NCBI GenBank assembly: GCA_026989715.1
Contig: JALSIU010000254.1
Span: 1 to 13,783 of the forward strand
Direction: 5' to 3'
DNA: 13,783 nt
From: Methylomonas sp.
GTDB lineage: Bacteria > Pseudomonadota > Gammaproteobacteria > Methylococcales > Methylomonadaceae
Positions 5,110 through 11,485 of the stretch are shown here, in pieces (position 1 is the first letter of the stretch; every line of letters starts with the position of its first letter). The notes beneath the pieces are model-generated. The model was not told the DNA's origin. It saw nothing but the letters and a program-made list of their open reading frames with translations, and made no database searches. The position numbers and the translations under genes are program-made.

Positions 5110-6843
5110 ATGCAAATGAATTTAGTTGAAGTCAAAGAACTTTTGTCTAGTTGGTATTTATTGACGCTTGAAAACCCTATTTATGCAGGTACGCTGGTTA
5201 TCAGTGCGTGGTTATTAACCGTATTGTTTTATAGTATTCGGATTTTTTTCTTAAATAAAAACCAGCGTAAAATTGAGCAACAAGCTGAGGCATTGCAAAG
5301 CCAATTAGAGGATGCACAGCAACAAGTAGAACAATCTAAAGCAACATTGCTTACGTTGCAAGAGCAGCTCACGGCAGAGCAACAACAGGCGGCTAGCTTT
5401 GCAGAAAAAATGGATGCACGCCACCAAGATGTCATTACTAAAATCAAAGACATGGCAACACAGTTTGATTTGAGTGAGCAATTAGTTGATGCGGGTGAAA
5501 AGGCTGAGCCTGAGCTAATTTGGCAACAGCAAGATAATATTCAAATGCAATTGGCGGATCGCTTACAGGCTGAGCAACAGGCGAAAGAGACTCTGCAACG
5601 TGATGTTCAACAAGAAAAAGAGCAACTTGTTGCTAAAGAGGCGCAAATCGAACAGTTGCAGTCTACCGTAAATCAGCATGTACAACAGCTTTCTCAGTTA
5701 GAACAGGAGCTTGCGCGATATAAACAGGATTTGCAGCAACAAGAGCTGGCAGTGCAAACGGCTCTCGCTGAAGCGGCAGAAAAGCATCAGCAAGAATTGC
5801 TTGCTATAACAACCGAGTTGGATAAACGCCGTAGTGATAGTGAGGCGGCCGCACCTGTTGATAGAGAAGAGATACTACATGATGTGGTTGACGTTGCGGC
5901 AGTAGACGCAGAGGAAGAAGAGAGCGCGGAGCTTACAGAGACCTTGCTGGATAGAGATGCGGCAATTGTTTTGCAACAAGAGCAACAAGAACAGGGCTTT
6001 ATGAGTACGGGGCGTGCTGTGGAACAAGAGTCACAGACTGTAGAGGAGAGTCGCGTAGAAGAACAAACAGTACCTGAATTGGAAGAAGTGCCTGTAAGCG
6101 AACAAACGCCTGAAATCCTTATTGTTGAGCCTATGCCTGAGCCGATACCGGATCAGGAGTCTGTTGAGCCTGAATATGAAAAATCTAATTTGAATATTGC
6201 CGGTAAATTTAAAAGTCTGTTTACTAAATCTAAAAAAACCGAACTTGATGTGACAGCGGCAGATGCTGATGCAGAGCAAAATGATGTAGCTAGTGTTGCT
6301 GAGTCTGTGCTGGAGGAGCCGGAGACTAACGTATCTACTACACCTGATTATGAACAACCTAGCTTAGATATTTCTGGAAAATTTAAGGGGTTATTTGGCC
6401 AATCTAAAAAAGCGGCAAGCGTTGCGACTACGGCAGCACTTATAGAAAAAGCAACAAATACTGAAGCTTTAGAAACGACACAAGAGCCAGAAGTTATCAG
6501 TTCTGCCAGCCCTGATTATGATAAATCTAATATAGATATTTCGGGGAAATTGAAAGGTTTATTTGCTAAAACTAAAAAAACAGAAACTGCGTTAGATGAT
6601 ACGACAGAGGTCTTGACTAATGCAATAACGGATTCAGCACTTACCGGCAAAGTAAAAGGTGTTTTTGGCAAGACGAAGCCCGAAGTCGATGCGGAAGAAG
6701 CACTTGAATCTGTCGAAAATACTGAAACATTAAGGGTGACAGAGATTACGCCTGATGCGGAAAGTGTGCCGGTTGAGCCGGATTATGGTGCATCAAATAT
6801 TAAAATGCCTAAGCTGTTACAAGGTTTGTTTGGCAAAAAATAA
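5110..6843 (+). CDS. Membrane-anchored coiled-coil protein with repeated C-terminal PDY-GKLKGLF motifs
   Basis: Unrecognised family; 577 residues. The ATG at 5110 follows a GAGAG ribosome site at 5097-5101; a TTG at 5095 was rejected because it overlaps that site. Residues 1-22 are short and slightly acidic, residues 24-43 form one transmembrane helix, and the basic RIFFLNKNQRK after it predicts the bulk faces the cytoplasm. Residues ~52-235 are a Gln/Glu-rich coiled coil, interrupted around 115-140. Residues ~240-350 are strongly acidic and low-complexity. From 353 to the end a motif of the form PDY-x(3)-N-x-I-x-GK-x-KGLF-x-K-x-KK recurs at about 353, 411, 467 and 556, with a shortened copy near 509, separated by acidic linkers. 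Each copy's GKLKGLF part looks like a basic amphipathic helix. The architecture suggests a scaffold or organiser at the inner membrane; the actual role is unknown. Monocistronic, with a strong terminator after it. Confidence 0.88.
   Translation: MQMNLVEVKELLSSWYLLTLENPIYAGTLVISAWLLTVLFYSIRIFFLNKNQRKIEQQAEALQSQLEDAQQQVEQSKATLLTLQEQLTAEQQQAASFAEKMDARHQDVITKIKDMATQFDLSEQLVDAGEKAEPELIWQQQDNIQMQLADRLQAEQQAKETLQRDVQQEKEQLVAKEAQIEQLQSTVNQHVQQLSQLEQELARYKQDLQQQELAVQTALAEAAEKHQQELLAITTELDKRRSDSEAAAPVDREEILHDVVDVAAVDAEEEESAELTETLLDRDAAIVLQQEQQEQGFMSTGRAVEQESQTVEESRVEEQTVPELEEVPVSEQTPEILIVEPMPEPIPDQESVEPEYEKSNLNIAGKFKSLFTKSKKTELDVTAADADAEQNDVASVAESVLEEPETNVSTTPDYEQPSLDISGKFKGLFGQSKKAASVATTAALIEKATNTEALETTQEPEVISSASPDYDKSNIDISGKLKGLFAKTKKTETALDDTTEVLTNAITDSALTGKVKGVFGKTKPEVDAEEALESVENTETLRVTEITPDAESVPVEPDYGASNIKMPKLLQGLFGKK
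6166..6840 (+). repeat. Five-copy protein-coding repeat region in the coiled-coil gene
   Basis: In-frame repeats encode the PDY...GK(F/L)KGLFxKxKK motif. Copies start near 6166 (EPEYEKSNLNIAGKF), 6340 (TPDYEQPSLDISGKF), 6508 (SPDYDKSNIDISGKL), 6634 (shortened, SALTGKVKGVFGKTK) and 6775 (EPDYGASNIKM, ending GLFGKK at the C-terminus). Start-to-start distances are about 58, 56, 42 and 47 codons. The DNA copies differ at many third positions, so the duplication is old and the motif is conserved at protein level. Confidence 0.85.
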
Positions 6844-6854
6844 AGGCAAGTATC

Positions 6855-6896
6855 GCCGCGACGCTAAGGTGATCGAGTCGCGGCAAATATTTTTTT
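6855..6896 (+). terminator. Intrinsic terminator after the coiled-coil gene
   Basis: A perfect GC-rich 8-bp stem (GCCGCGAC 6855-6862, GTCGCGGC 6877-6884) with a 14-base loop precedes a run of seven T (6890-6896). It begins 12 bp after the stop codon. Confidence 0.88.
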
Positions 6897-6900
6897 ATTA

Positions 6901-6929
6901 TTGACTAATTAACTTGAGTTAAGGATAAG
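6901..6929 (+). promoter_or_regulatory. Candidate promoter with palindrome in the spacer, upstream of the rhodanese gene
   Basis: TTGACT (6901-6906, 5 of 6 to the -35 consensus) and GATAAG (6924-6929, 4 of 6 to the -10 consensus) are separated by exactly 17 bp. The spacer contains the 14-bp palindrome TTAACTTGAGTTAA (6909-6922), also readable as TTAAC-N4-GTTAA. It lies about 100 bp before the rhodanese start codon, which would give a leader of roughly 90 bases. A regulator bound here would sit on the promoter core. Confidence 0.4.
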
Positions 6930-7027
6930 AAAGTGAGCAGTCTTTTTAGTTTAAGGGGGCGTAATAGGTTTTATGTTTTTTAATTTATTGTTTTAACATG
7001 ATTAAATATTTTTAATAGAAGGGTGTT

Positions 7028-7438
7028 ATGAGAGTTAATATTATATTTAAGTTAATCGTTCTTTTTTTTACGATAGAAAGTGTGTGGGCAAAAGCACCTG
7101 CGCCTTTGGCCGTCGATGGGGCAGTGACGGTGAGTACTAAAAGAGCAAAGTCCTTAATGAATCAAGGAGCAACCTTTATAGATGTACGTAGGGCAACGGA
7201 TTATCAAAAAAGCCATATTCAATGGGCTGTGCATTTGGATTTGCAATTAGACTTTACGGAAGAGGCTTTGTTGGCGGTCGTCCATAAAAATCAGCCAGTT
7301 GTGATTTATTGTAATGGCGATATGTGTCAACGTAGTGCCTTGGCGAGCAAAAAGGCCGTTGCATGGGGGTGGCGTAAAGTGTATTACTATCGGGGTGGTT
7401 TCCCGGACTGGAAAGCGGCGGGTCTACCTGTTGAATAA
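7028..7438 (+). CDS. Periplasmic rhodanese-domain protein
   Basis: A 136-residue exported single-domain rhodanese, the family that moves sulfane sulfur through a persulfidated cysteine. The N-terminus is a Sec signal peptide (hydrophobic residues 5-16, likely cut after VWA at residue 21). The rhodanese domain covers about 33-134: IDVRRATDYQKSHI, then VVIYCNGDMCQRS with the active-site-type Cys95 and a second cysteine, Cys100, in the same loop, then GGFPDWKAAGLPVE at the end. The CxGxxCxRS loop occurs in other exported rhodaneses; paired cysteines could allow a disulfide or persulfide relay. The ATG at 7028 has a good AAGGGTG ribosome site. It is a single-gene unit between two terminators. The physiological sulfur donor and acceptor cannot be read from the sequence. 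Confidence 0.9.
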   Translation: MRVNIIFKLIVLFFTIESVWAKAPAPLAVDGAVTVSTKRAKSLMNQGATFIDVRRATDYQKSHIQWAVHLDLQLDFTEEALLAVVHKNQPVVIYCNGDMCQRSALASKKAVAWGWRKVYYYRGGFPDWKAAGLPVE

Positions 7439-7459
7439 TTAAGTTTTATTCGCTCTTTG

Positions 7460-7495
7460 GTAGCCATTGTAAGTTGGACAATGGCTACGATTTTT
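7460..7495 (+). terminator. Intrinsic terminator after the rhodanese gene
   Basis: A perfect 11-bp stem (GTAGCCATTGT 7460-7470, ACAATGGCTAC 7478-7488) with a 7-base loop is followed two bases later by five T (7491-7495). The T-run is on the plus strand, so it ends the rhodanese transcript; the convergent lipoprotein gene ends 25 bp beyond it. Confidence 0.88.
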
Positions 7496-7520
7496 GGGTT
7501 GCAATAATAAAAATGGCTTA

Positions 7521-8102
7521 TTATTTAGGCGGAAAATCAGATAAGATTTTAGAGACATATTTTTGGATAAGTCTATCTTTTTCTGCTCGGTCAGCCCCTT
7601 CCGGTAAGCGACCGTCGGCGGCACCGCGCCACATTAGTTTATCCGTTTCAGGGTTGATGATGTCAATGATTAAGGTGCCTTGTTTATAATGCGTCACTTG
7701 CGTTTCAGATCCCGTGCTATAGCCTAGCGCCATTCCACTTCCATACGTTCCGTAGCGCGCACCATAAGTGAACCCAGGGTAGTAGCCATTGTAGTTATTA
7801 TACGTGCGTATATCGGCTCTTTCTTCGACAATAATACTGTAATTAACTAAAAAATCACTTTTTTCAGCAGAAGTTATGGTGTATTTTTGCTGCAGTTGTT
7901 TATCTATCGTGTCACGAATACGTTGATCCATGATGCTATTTAAATATTGGCGGCTAGAGGTGTTATGTTGATTTTCAGCATGCCAGCTATAGGTTTTTAA
8001 ATCAGCAAAATTGATTGTGGCATCATAATCAGTGCTCAATGTCAGTGATGAACAACCGGATATAAAAAGTAATGCTATACAGCTGAGTAGAAAATGTCTC
8101 AT
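7521..8102 (-). CDS. DUF4136-type lipoprotein
   Basis: A 193-residue predicted lipoprotein. The signal peptide ends in a lipobox (LFISGC, lipidated Cys17); Ser follows the cysteine rather than Asp, so sorting to the outer membrane is expected. The mature part matches the DUF4136 pattern: early YDxTINFADLKTYSW, a central region on LVNYSIIVEER, a Tyr/Gly-rich stretch at about 103-130, then GTLIIDIINPETDKLMWRGAADGRL and a C-terminal ILSDFPPK, all typical of that family, whose role is unknown. The ATG at 8102 has an AAGGA ribosome site six bases upstream. It lies 117 bp downstream of the TIGR02647 gene on the same strand, and whether the two are co-transcribed is unclear. The Tyr/Gly-rich stretch is the only compositional oddity. 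Confidence 0.85.
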   Translation of the reverse strand: MRHFLLSCIALLFISGCSSLTLSTDYDATINFADLKTYSWHAENQHNTSSRQYLNSIMDQRIRDTIDKQLQQKYTITSAEKSDFLVNYSIIVEERADIRTYNNYNGYYPGFTYGARYGTYGSGMALGYSTGSETQVTHYKQGTLIIDIINPETDKLMWRGAADGRLPEGADRAEKDRLIQKYVSKILSDFPPK

Positions 8103-8186
8103 TTTTATCCTTTTATTTTGAGGTATAAACGCGGCTTAACTTTGGATACTGATAGCAAGCCGTTTATTTGAGTTTAATGATATACT

Positions 8187-8201
8187 AATAAGTTACTTAT
8201 T
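8187..8201. promoter_or_regulatory. Palindrome between the lipoprotein and TIGR02647 genes
   Basis: AATAAGT-T-ACTTATT is a perfect 15-bp palindrome about 85 bp upstream of the lipoprotein start codon. Its size fits an operator better than a terminator, as no T-run follows on either strand. AT-rich sequence makes chance occurrence possible. Confidence 0.25.
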
Positions 8202-8219
8202 TAATAATGCATCTTATTT

Positions 8220-8456
8220 CTATTTAGATGTTAAAATGGTTAAAGCTTTTTGTATGTGTTCGGCAGTTTCAATGCCTAAGTCGGTTAAATATCCGCCATC
8301 GTCTTGAGTGACCAAGCCTTTTTCATGTAGGCGTTTAATGGCTGAGATTGTATCGGGCGGCGCAGTATGGTGTACTTTTATGCCTTCTTGCGTCGTTGTT
8401 AGCTTGTAACGTGCTAAAATGCTTAGTTCTTCAGTGAGTTTTTGTGATATGGGCAT
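8220..8456 (-). CDS. TIGR02647 family small protein (putative DNA-binding)
   Basis: A 78-residue protein that matches from memory the gammaproteobacterial family TIGR02647, often annotated as DNA-binding. Family features seen: TEELSILARY near the N-terminus, TTQEGIKVHHTA, the IKRLHEKGLVTQDDGGYLTDLG segment that resembles a winged-helix recognition helix and wing, and the ending AEHIQKALTILTSK. Length is normal for the family (about 77). The ATG at 8456 has an AGGAA ribosome site about eight bases upstream. It is divergent from ftsH, sharing a 134-bp intergenic region. Its target is unknown; regulation of its own promoter is only a guess. No transmembrane segment or cysteine is present. Confidence 0.85.
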   Translation of the reverse strand: MPISQKLTEELSILARYKLTTTQEGIKVHHTAPPDTISAIKRLHEKGLVTQDDGGYLTDLGIETAEHIQKALTILTSK

Positions 8457-8481
8457 GTTGATATTCCTTACGGTTTTAGTA

Positions 8482-8495
8482 ATGTATGTTTACAT
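8482..8495. promoter_or_regulatory. Small inverted repeat in the TIGR02647/ftsH intergenic region
   Basis: ATGTA-TGTT-TACAT is a 5-4-5 inverted repeat 26 bp upstream of the TIGR02647 start codon. It might be an operator, possibly for that putative DNA-binding protein, but five-base arms are weak evidence. Confidence 0.2.
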
Positions 8496-8526
8496 GGTGC
8501 TTTATTTATTTATACCATTAAGCAGC

Positions 8527-8535
8527 TGGTAGAAT
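8527..8535 (+). promoter_or_regulatory. Candidate extended -10 promoter of ftsH
   Basis: TGGTAGAAT fits the extended -10 pattern TGnTATAAT with one mismatch and lies 55 bp before the ftsH start codon. No good -35 is present 17 bp upstream, which extended -10 promoters tolerate. No heat-shock sigma-32-type promoter (CTTGAA and CCCCAT boxes), known from E. coli ftsH, was seen. Confidence 0.35.
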
Positions 8536-8590
8536 ACAGAAAAATCTTAAAGAAGAAGAAATAATAATAGTCATAATATAGAGAAAACTG

Positions 8591-10534
8591 ATGATGAAAA
8601 TTCTTATAAGAATCGCAATGTTTGTTGTGATTGGGAGTATGTTTTTTAGCATAATGGGGCGAATGCAACCCACTTATGAGCAAAACTATACCATTCTATA
8701 CTCTGATTTTATTCAGGATATTAGAAATGGATCAGTTGCAGAAGTCACGATTGCAGGAGAGACCATTAAGGGAAAACGGCGTAATGGTGAGCCTTTCGTA
8801 ACTTATAATCCGGATGATACGCACTTGATTGATGATTTAATTGAGTATGGTGTAAAAATTCGTGTAGCAACACCGGAAAAACAGTCCATGTTGATGCAAA
8901 TTTTTATTTCTTGGGCACCTATGCTATTACTGATTGGGGTCTGGGTTTACTTTTATCGTAAGCAACAAGGTGGTGCCGGTGGTGGTGCCGGCGGCCAAAT
9001 GGGAATGGGTAAAAGTCGTGCAAAACTATTGGAAGAAGACCAAATAAAAGTGGGTTTTGCTGATGTTGCAGGGGTAGAAGAGGCCAAAGAAGATGTTATG
9101 GAAATGGTCGATTTTTTGAAAGACCCTTCTAAATATGAATTTGTAGGTGGCACTATTCCGCATGGTGTATTGCTTGTCGGCCCACCGGGTACGGGGAAAA
9201 CTTTGCTGGCAAGAGCCATTGCCGGAGAAGCGGGTGTGCCCTTTTTCTCCATTTCAGGCTCTGATTTTGTGGAAATGTTTGTTGGGGTAGGTGCTTCGCG
9301 AGTACGTGATATGTTTGAACAAGCGAAAAAACGCGCGCCTTGCATTATCTTTATTGATGAAATTGATGCGGTTGGGAGGCAACGTGGTGGCTCCGGCCCA
9401 GGTGGCGGTGGTAATGATGAACGTGAGCAAACCTTAAACCAACTATTGGTTGAAATGGATGGGTTTAGCGGTAACGAAGGTATTATCGTCATTGCTGCGA
9501 CTAACCGCTCGGATGTATTAGATAAAGCCTTGTTAAGACCAGGACGTTTTGATAGAGAAGTACATGTTGGTTTGCCGGATATTAAAGGTCGCGAGCAAAT
9601 TTTAAATGTACATATCAAAAAAGTTCCTCAAGCTGAGGATGTCAATATTAAAGACTTGGCACGGGGTACGCCGGGGTTTTCAGGGGCTGAGTTAGCGAAC
9701 TTGGTCAATGAAGGGGCATTGTTGGCGGCGCGTAATAATAAGCGTATTGTTACCATGGAAGATTTGGATCGTGCCAGAGATAAGTTATTAATGGGCGCAG
9801 AAAAACGCTCTATGGTAATGCGTAAAGAAGACTTGCTGATGACGGCTTATCACGAGGCGGGACATGCTATTGTGGGGCAAAATGTTCCTGAGCATGATCC
9901 TGTTTATAAAGTCAGTATTATGCCGCGTGGGGGAGCTTTGGGGATTACGATGTTCTTACCTGAGCGAGACCAATACAGTGCAAGTAAAGATAAGCTAGAG
10001 AGCCAAATTTCCGGGCTATTTGGTGGTCGTATTGCCGAAGCGATTATTTATGGTAAAAATAAAGTGACCACAGGTGCTTCAAATGATATTGAACGTGCAA
10101 CCCAATTAGCACGTAATATGGTTACAAAATGGGGCTTGTCTGATAAATTGGGGCCTATGGATTATGGTGATGACCAAGGCTATATGGGAACACAAAGCAA
10201 GCCGATGTCGGAGCAGATGGCGCAAACGATTGATGATGAAATTCGCTTGGTTATTGATAGGAATTATAAACGTGCTGAAGATATTTTAAATGATAATTTA
10301 GAGATTCTGCATAATATGGCGCAGGCATTGATGGACTGGGAAACCATTGATAAATTTCAAATTGAAAAATTATTAAAGGGTGAAAAAATAGACCCACCTG
10401 AAGATGATGAACCTGAAGATAATAATGCTATGCCAAAGGTTAAAGCAAAAGCTGAGCCTGTTGATGCGCCTAAGCCAGAACCTAAAGCACCGTTAGGGAA
10501 AGCGACAGGTATACAAGGACATCAAGAAATGTAA
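8591..10534 (+). CDS. ftsH: ATP-dependent zinc metalloprotease FtsH
   Basis: Hexameric membrane-bound AAA+ protease that degrades misfolded membrane proteins and regulatory substrates (in E. coli also LpxC and sigma-32). The 647-residue product is close to E. coli FtsH (644). Transmembrane helices lie at about 5-22 and 104-122 with the periplasmic domain between, then a Gly-rich linker at 127-142. Seen: Walker A GPPGTGKT (197-204), pore motif MFVG with Phe230, Walker B FIDEIDA (Asp256, Glu257), the SRH with RPGRFDR, zinc motif HEAGH (421-425) and the third ligand region SNDIE (Asp499). ATNRSDVLD has Ser where Pro is usual. The ATG at 8591 has a GAG seven bases upstream; the second ATG at 8594 is an equal alternative. 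Unlike many relatives there is no rlmE before it or folP after it; a terminator closes the gene. Confidence 0.98.
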   Translation: MMKILIRIAMFVVIGSMFFSIMGRMQPTYEQNYTILYSDFIQDIRNGSVAEVTIAGETIKGKRRNGEPFVTYNPDDTHLIDDLIEYGVKIRVATPEKQSMLMQIFISWAPMLLLIGVWVYFYRKQQGGAGGGAGGQMGMGKSRAKLLEEDQIKVGFADVAGVEEAKEDVMEMVDFLKDPSKYEFVGGTIPHGVLLVGPPGTGKTLLARAIAGEAGVPFFSISGSDFVEMFVGVGASRVRDMFEQAKKRAPCIIFIDEIDAVGRQRGGSGPGGGGNDEREQTLNQLLVEMDGFSGNEGIIVIAATNRSDVLDKALLRPGRFDREVHVGLPDIKGREQILNVHIKKVPQAEDVNIKDLARGTPGFSGAELANLVNEGALLAARNNKRIVTMEDLDRARDKLLMGAEKRSMVMRKEDLLMTAYHEAGHAIVGQNVPEHDPVYKVSIMPRGGALGITMFLPERDQYSASKDKLESQISGLFGGRIAEAIIYGKNKVTTGASNDIERATQLARNMVTKWGLSDKLGPMDYGDDQGYMGTQSKPMSEQMAQTIDDEIRLVIDRNYKRAEDILNDNLEILHNMAQALMDWETIDKFQIEKLLKGEKIDPPEDDEPEDNNAMPKVKAKAEPVDAPKPEPKAPLGKATGIQGHQEM

Positions 10535-10563
10535 AACCTTAAAGTGAGTTGGTCATACTCAAT

Positions 10564-10606
10564 AAAACCTGAAATTGATGTCTTGCATTAGTTTCAGGTT
10601 TTTTTT
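10564..10606 (+). terminator. Intrinsic terminator after ftsH
   Basis: A perfect 11-bp stem (AAAACCTGAAA 10564-10574, TTTCAGGTTTT 10592-10602) with a 17-base loop runs into eight T (10599-10606). It ends 23 bp before the ung start codon. Confidence 0.88.
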
Positions 10607-10629
10607 ATTGCTAAATTATTCAAGAGCCT

Positions 10630-11391
10630 ATGAACTCGGATATTGGTACACAAGTAAAAATTGAAGCATCATGGAAGCTACGTTTGCTGGATGAGTTTAG
10701 CTTAGAATATATGTGCGCATTACGGCAGTTTTTACAGAATGAGCGGCAGATGGGTAAAGTTATTTATCCACGGGCAAGCCATTACTTTAGTGCGCTAAAC
10801 TTAACGCCATTCGATAAGGTGAAGGTCGTCATCTTGGGGCAAGATCCATACCATGGCTCTGGGCAGGCGCATGGTTTATGTTTTTCTGTTGCCCCGGATG
10901 TGGCTATTCCCCCTTCATTAGTTAATATTTATAAAGAATTAAATGCCGACCTCGGCATTGAAAAACCTGAGCATGGTTGCTTAATTCATTGGGCACAGCA
11001 AGGCGTATTACTATTAAATAGTGTGTTGAGCGTAGAAAAGGCACGAGCGGCTTCGCATCAAGGTAAAGGCTGGGAGCGGTTTACGGATAAAATAATTGCC
11101 GAATTGAATGCACAGGCCGAGCACCTTGTTTTTATTCTCTGGGGTAGTTATGCGCAGAAAAAGGGGGCTTTTATTAATACGGAAAAGCATTTGGTTCTAA
11201 AAGCACCGCATCCGTCGCCTTTATCAGCACATCGTGGCTTTTACGGTCAAAAGCCATTTTCACAAGCAAATACCTACTTGAAAGCGCATGGAAAAGATAG
11301 TATTAATTGGCAGTTGCCCAATTTTAATATTGCTGAGCAACAGTTTCAGTTAGAGCAAGCGATTAATCAAAAAATTTTTCGGGAGGGGTAA
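10630..11391 (+). CDS. ung: Uracil-DNA glycosylase, family 1
   Basis: Removes uracil from DNA in base-excision repair. Family 1 signatures are all present: the catalytic water-activating loop GQDPYHG (Asp72), FSV, PPSLVNIYKEL, LLLNSVLSVE, and the HPSPLSAHRGFYG minor-groove loop with catalytic His194. The 253 residues exceed the E. coli enzyme (229); the extra ~20 are a Gln-rich C-terminal tail after NWQLP, likely helical and of no known role. The ATG at 10630 has an AAGAG ribosome site very close upstream. It starts just after the ftsH terminator, so it needs its own promoter overlapping that hairpin; TTGCAT at 10583 with TATTGC 17 bp later is a weak candidate. Downstream 94 bp separate it from the next gene, with no terminator seen. 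Confidence 0.97.
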   Translation: MNSDIGTQVKIEASWKLRLLDEFSLEYMCALRQFLQNERQMGKVIYPRASHYFSALNLTPFDKVKVVILGQDPYHGSGQAHGLCFSVAPDVAIPPSLVNIYKELNADLGIEKPEHGCLIHWAQQGVLLLNSVLSVEKARAASHQGKGWERFTDKIIAELNAQAEHLVFILWGSYAQKKGAFINTEKHLVLKAPHPSPLSAHRGFYGQKPFSQANTYLKAHGKDSINWQLPNFNIAEQQFQLEQAINQKIFREG

Positions 11392-11441
11392 AATTTTCAG
11401 TTTTTAGTATCTAATAGCACTTAAATTATGCGAATTTCGGT

Positions 11442-11447
11442 TATACT
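11442..11447 (+). promoter_or_regulatory. Candidate -10 element before the 500-residue gene
   Basis: TATACT (5 of 6 to consensus) lies 38 bp before the start codon at 11486. The bases 17 bp further upstream (ACTTAA) are a poor -35 match. It is the only promoter-like sequence in the 94-bp gap after ung. Confidence 0.3.
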
Positions 11448-11485
11448 TTTGCATTGTTTTTGGACTTTATGAAAATACCGGCGTT

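Noticed and set aside
5281..5820. CAA/CAG-rich stretches as a microsatellite or recent nucleotide repeat
   Set aside because: Codons are irregularly mixed and the protein follows a coiled-coil heptad-like pattern, so protein-level selection explains it.
6031..6357. A 108-codon minus-strand open frame inside the coiled-coil gene
   Set aside because: It is the complement of the acidic repeat region; the Arg/Phe-rich product is what the reverse of Glu-rich coding gives.
8110..8165. Imperfect hairpin (AAACGCGGCTT / AAGCCGTTT) as a terminator after the TIGR02647 gene
   Set aside because: The stem has a two-base bulge and no T-run follows on the minus strand; it is too weak to call.
8968..9005. 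GGTGGTGCCGG repeats in ftsH as a slippage-prone element
   Set aside because: A Gly-rich linker after the second transmembrane helix is usual for FtsH and the frame stays open, so no special role is needed.
8953..9618. A 221-codon open frame on the minus strand inside ftsH
   Set aside because: It is antisense to the highly conserved AAA+ domain, its Pro/Ser/Thr-rich translation resembles no family, and it has no ribosome site. It is a reading-frame shadow.
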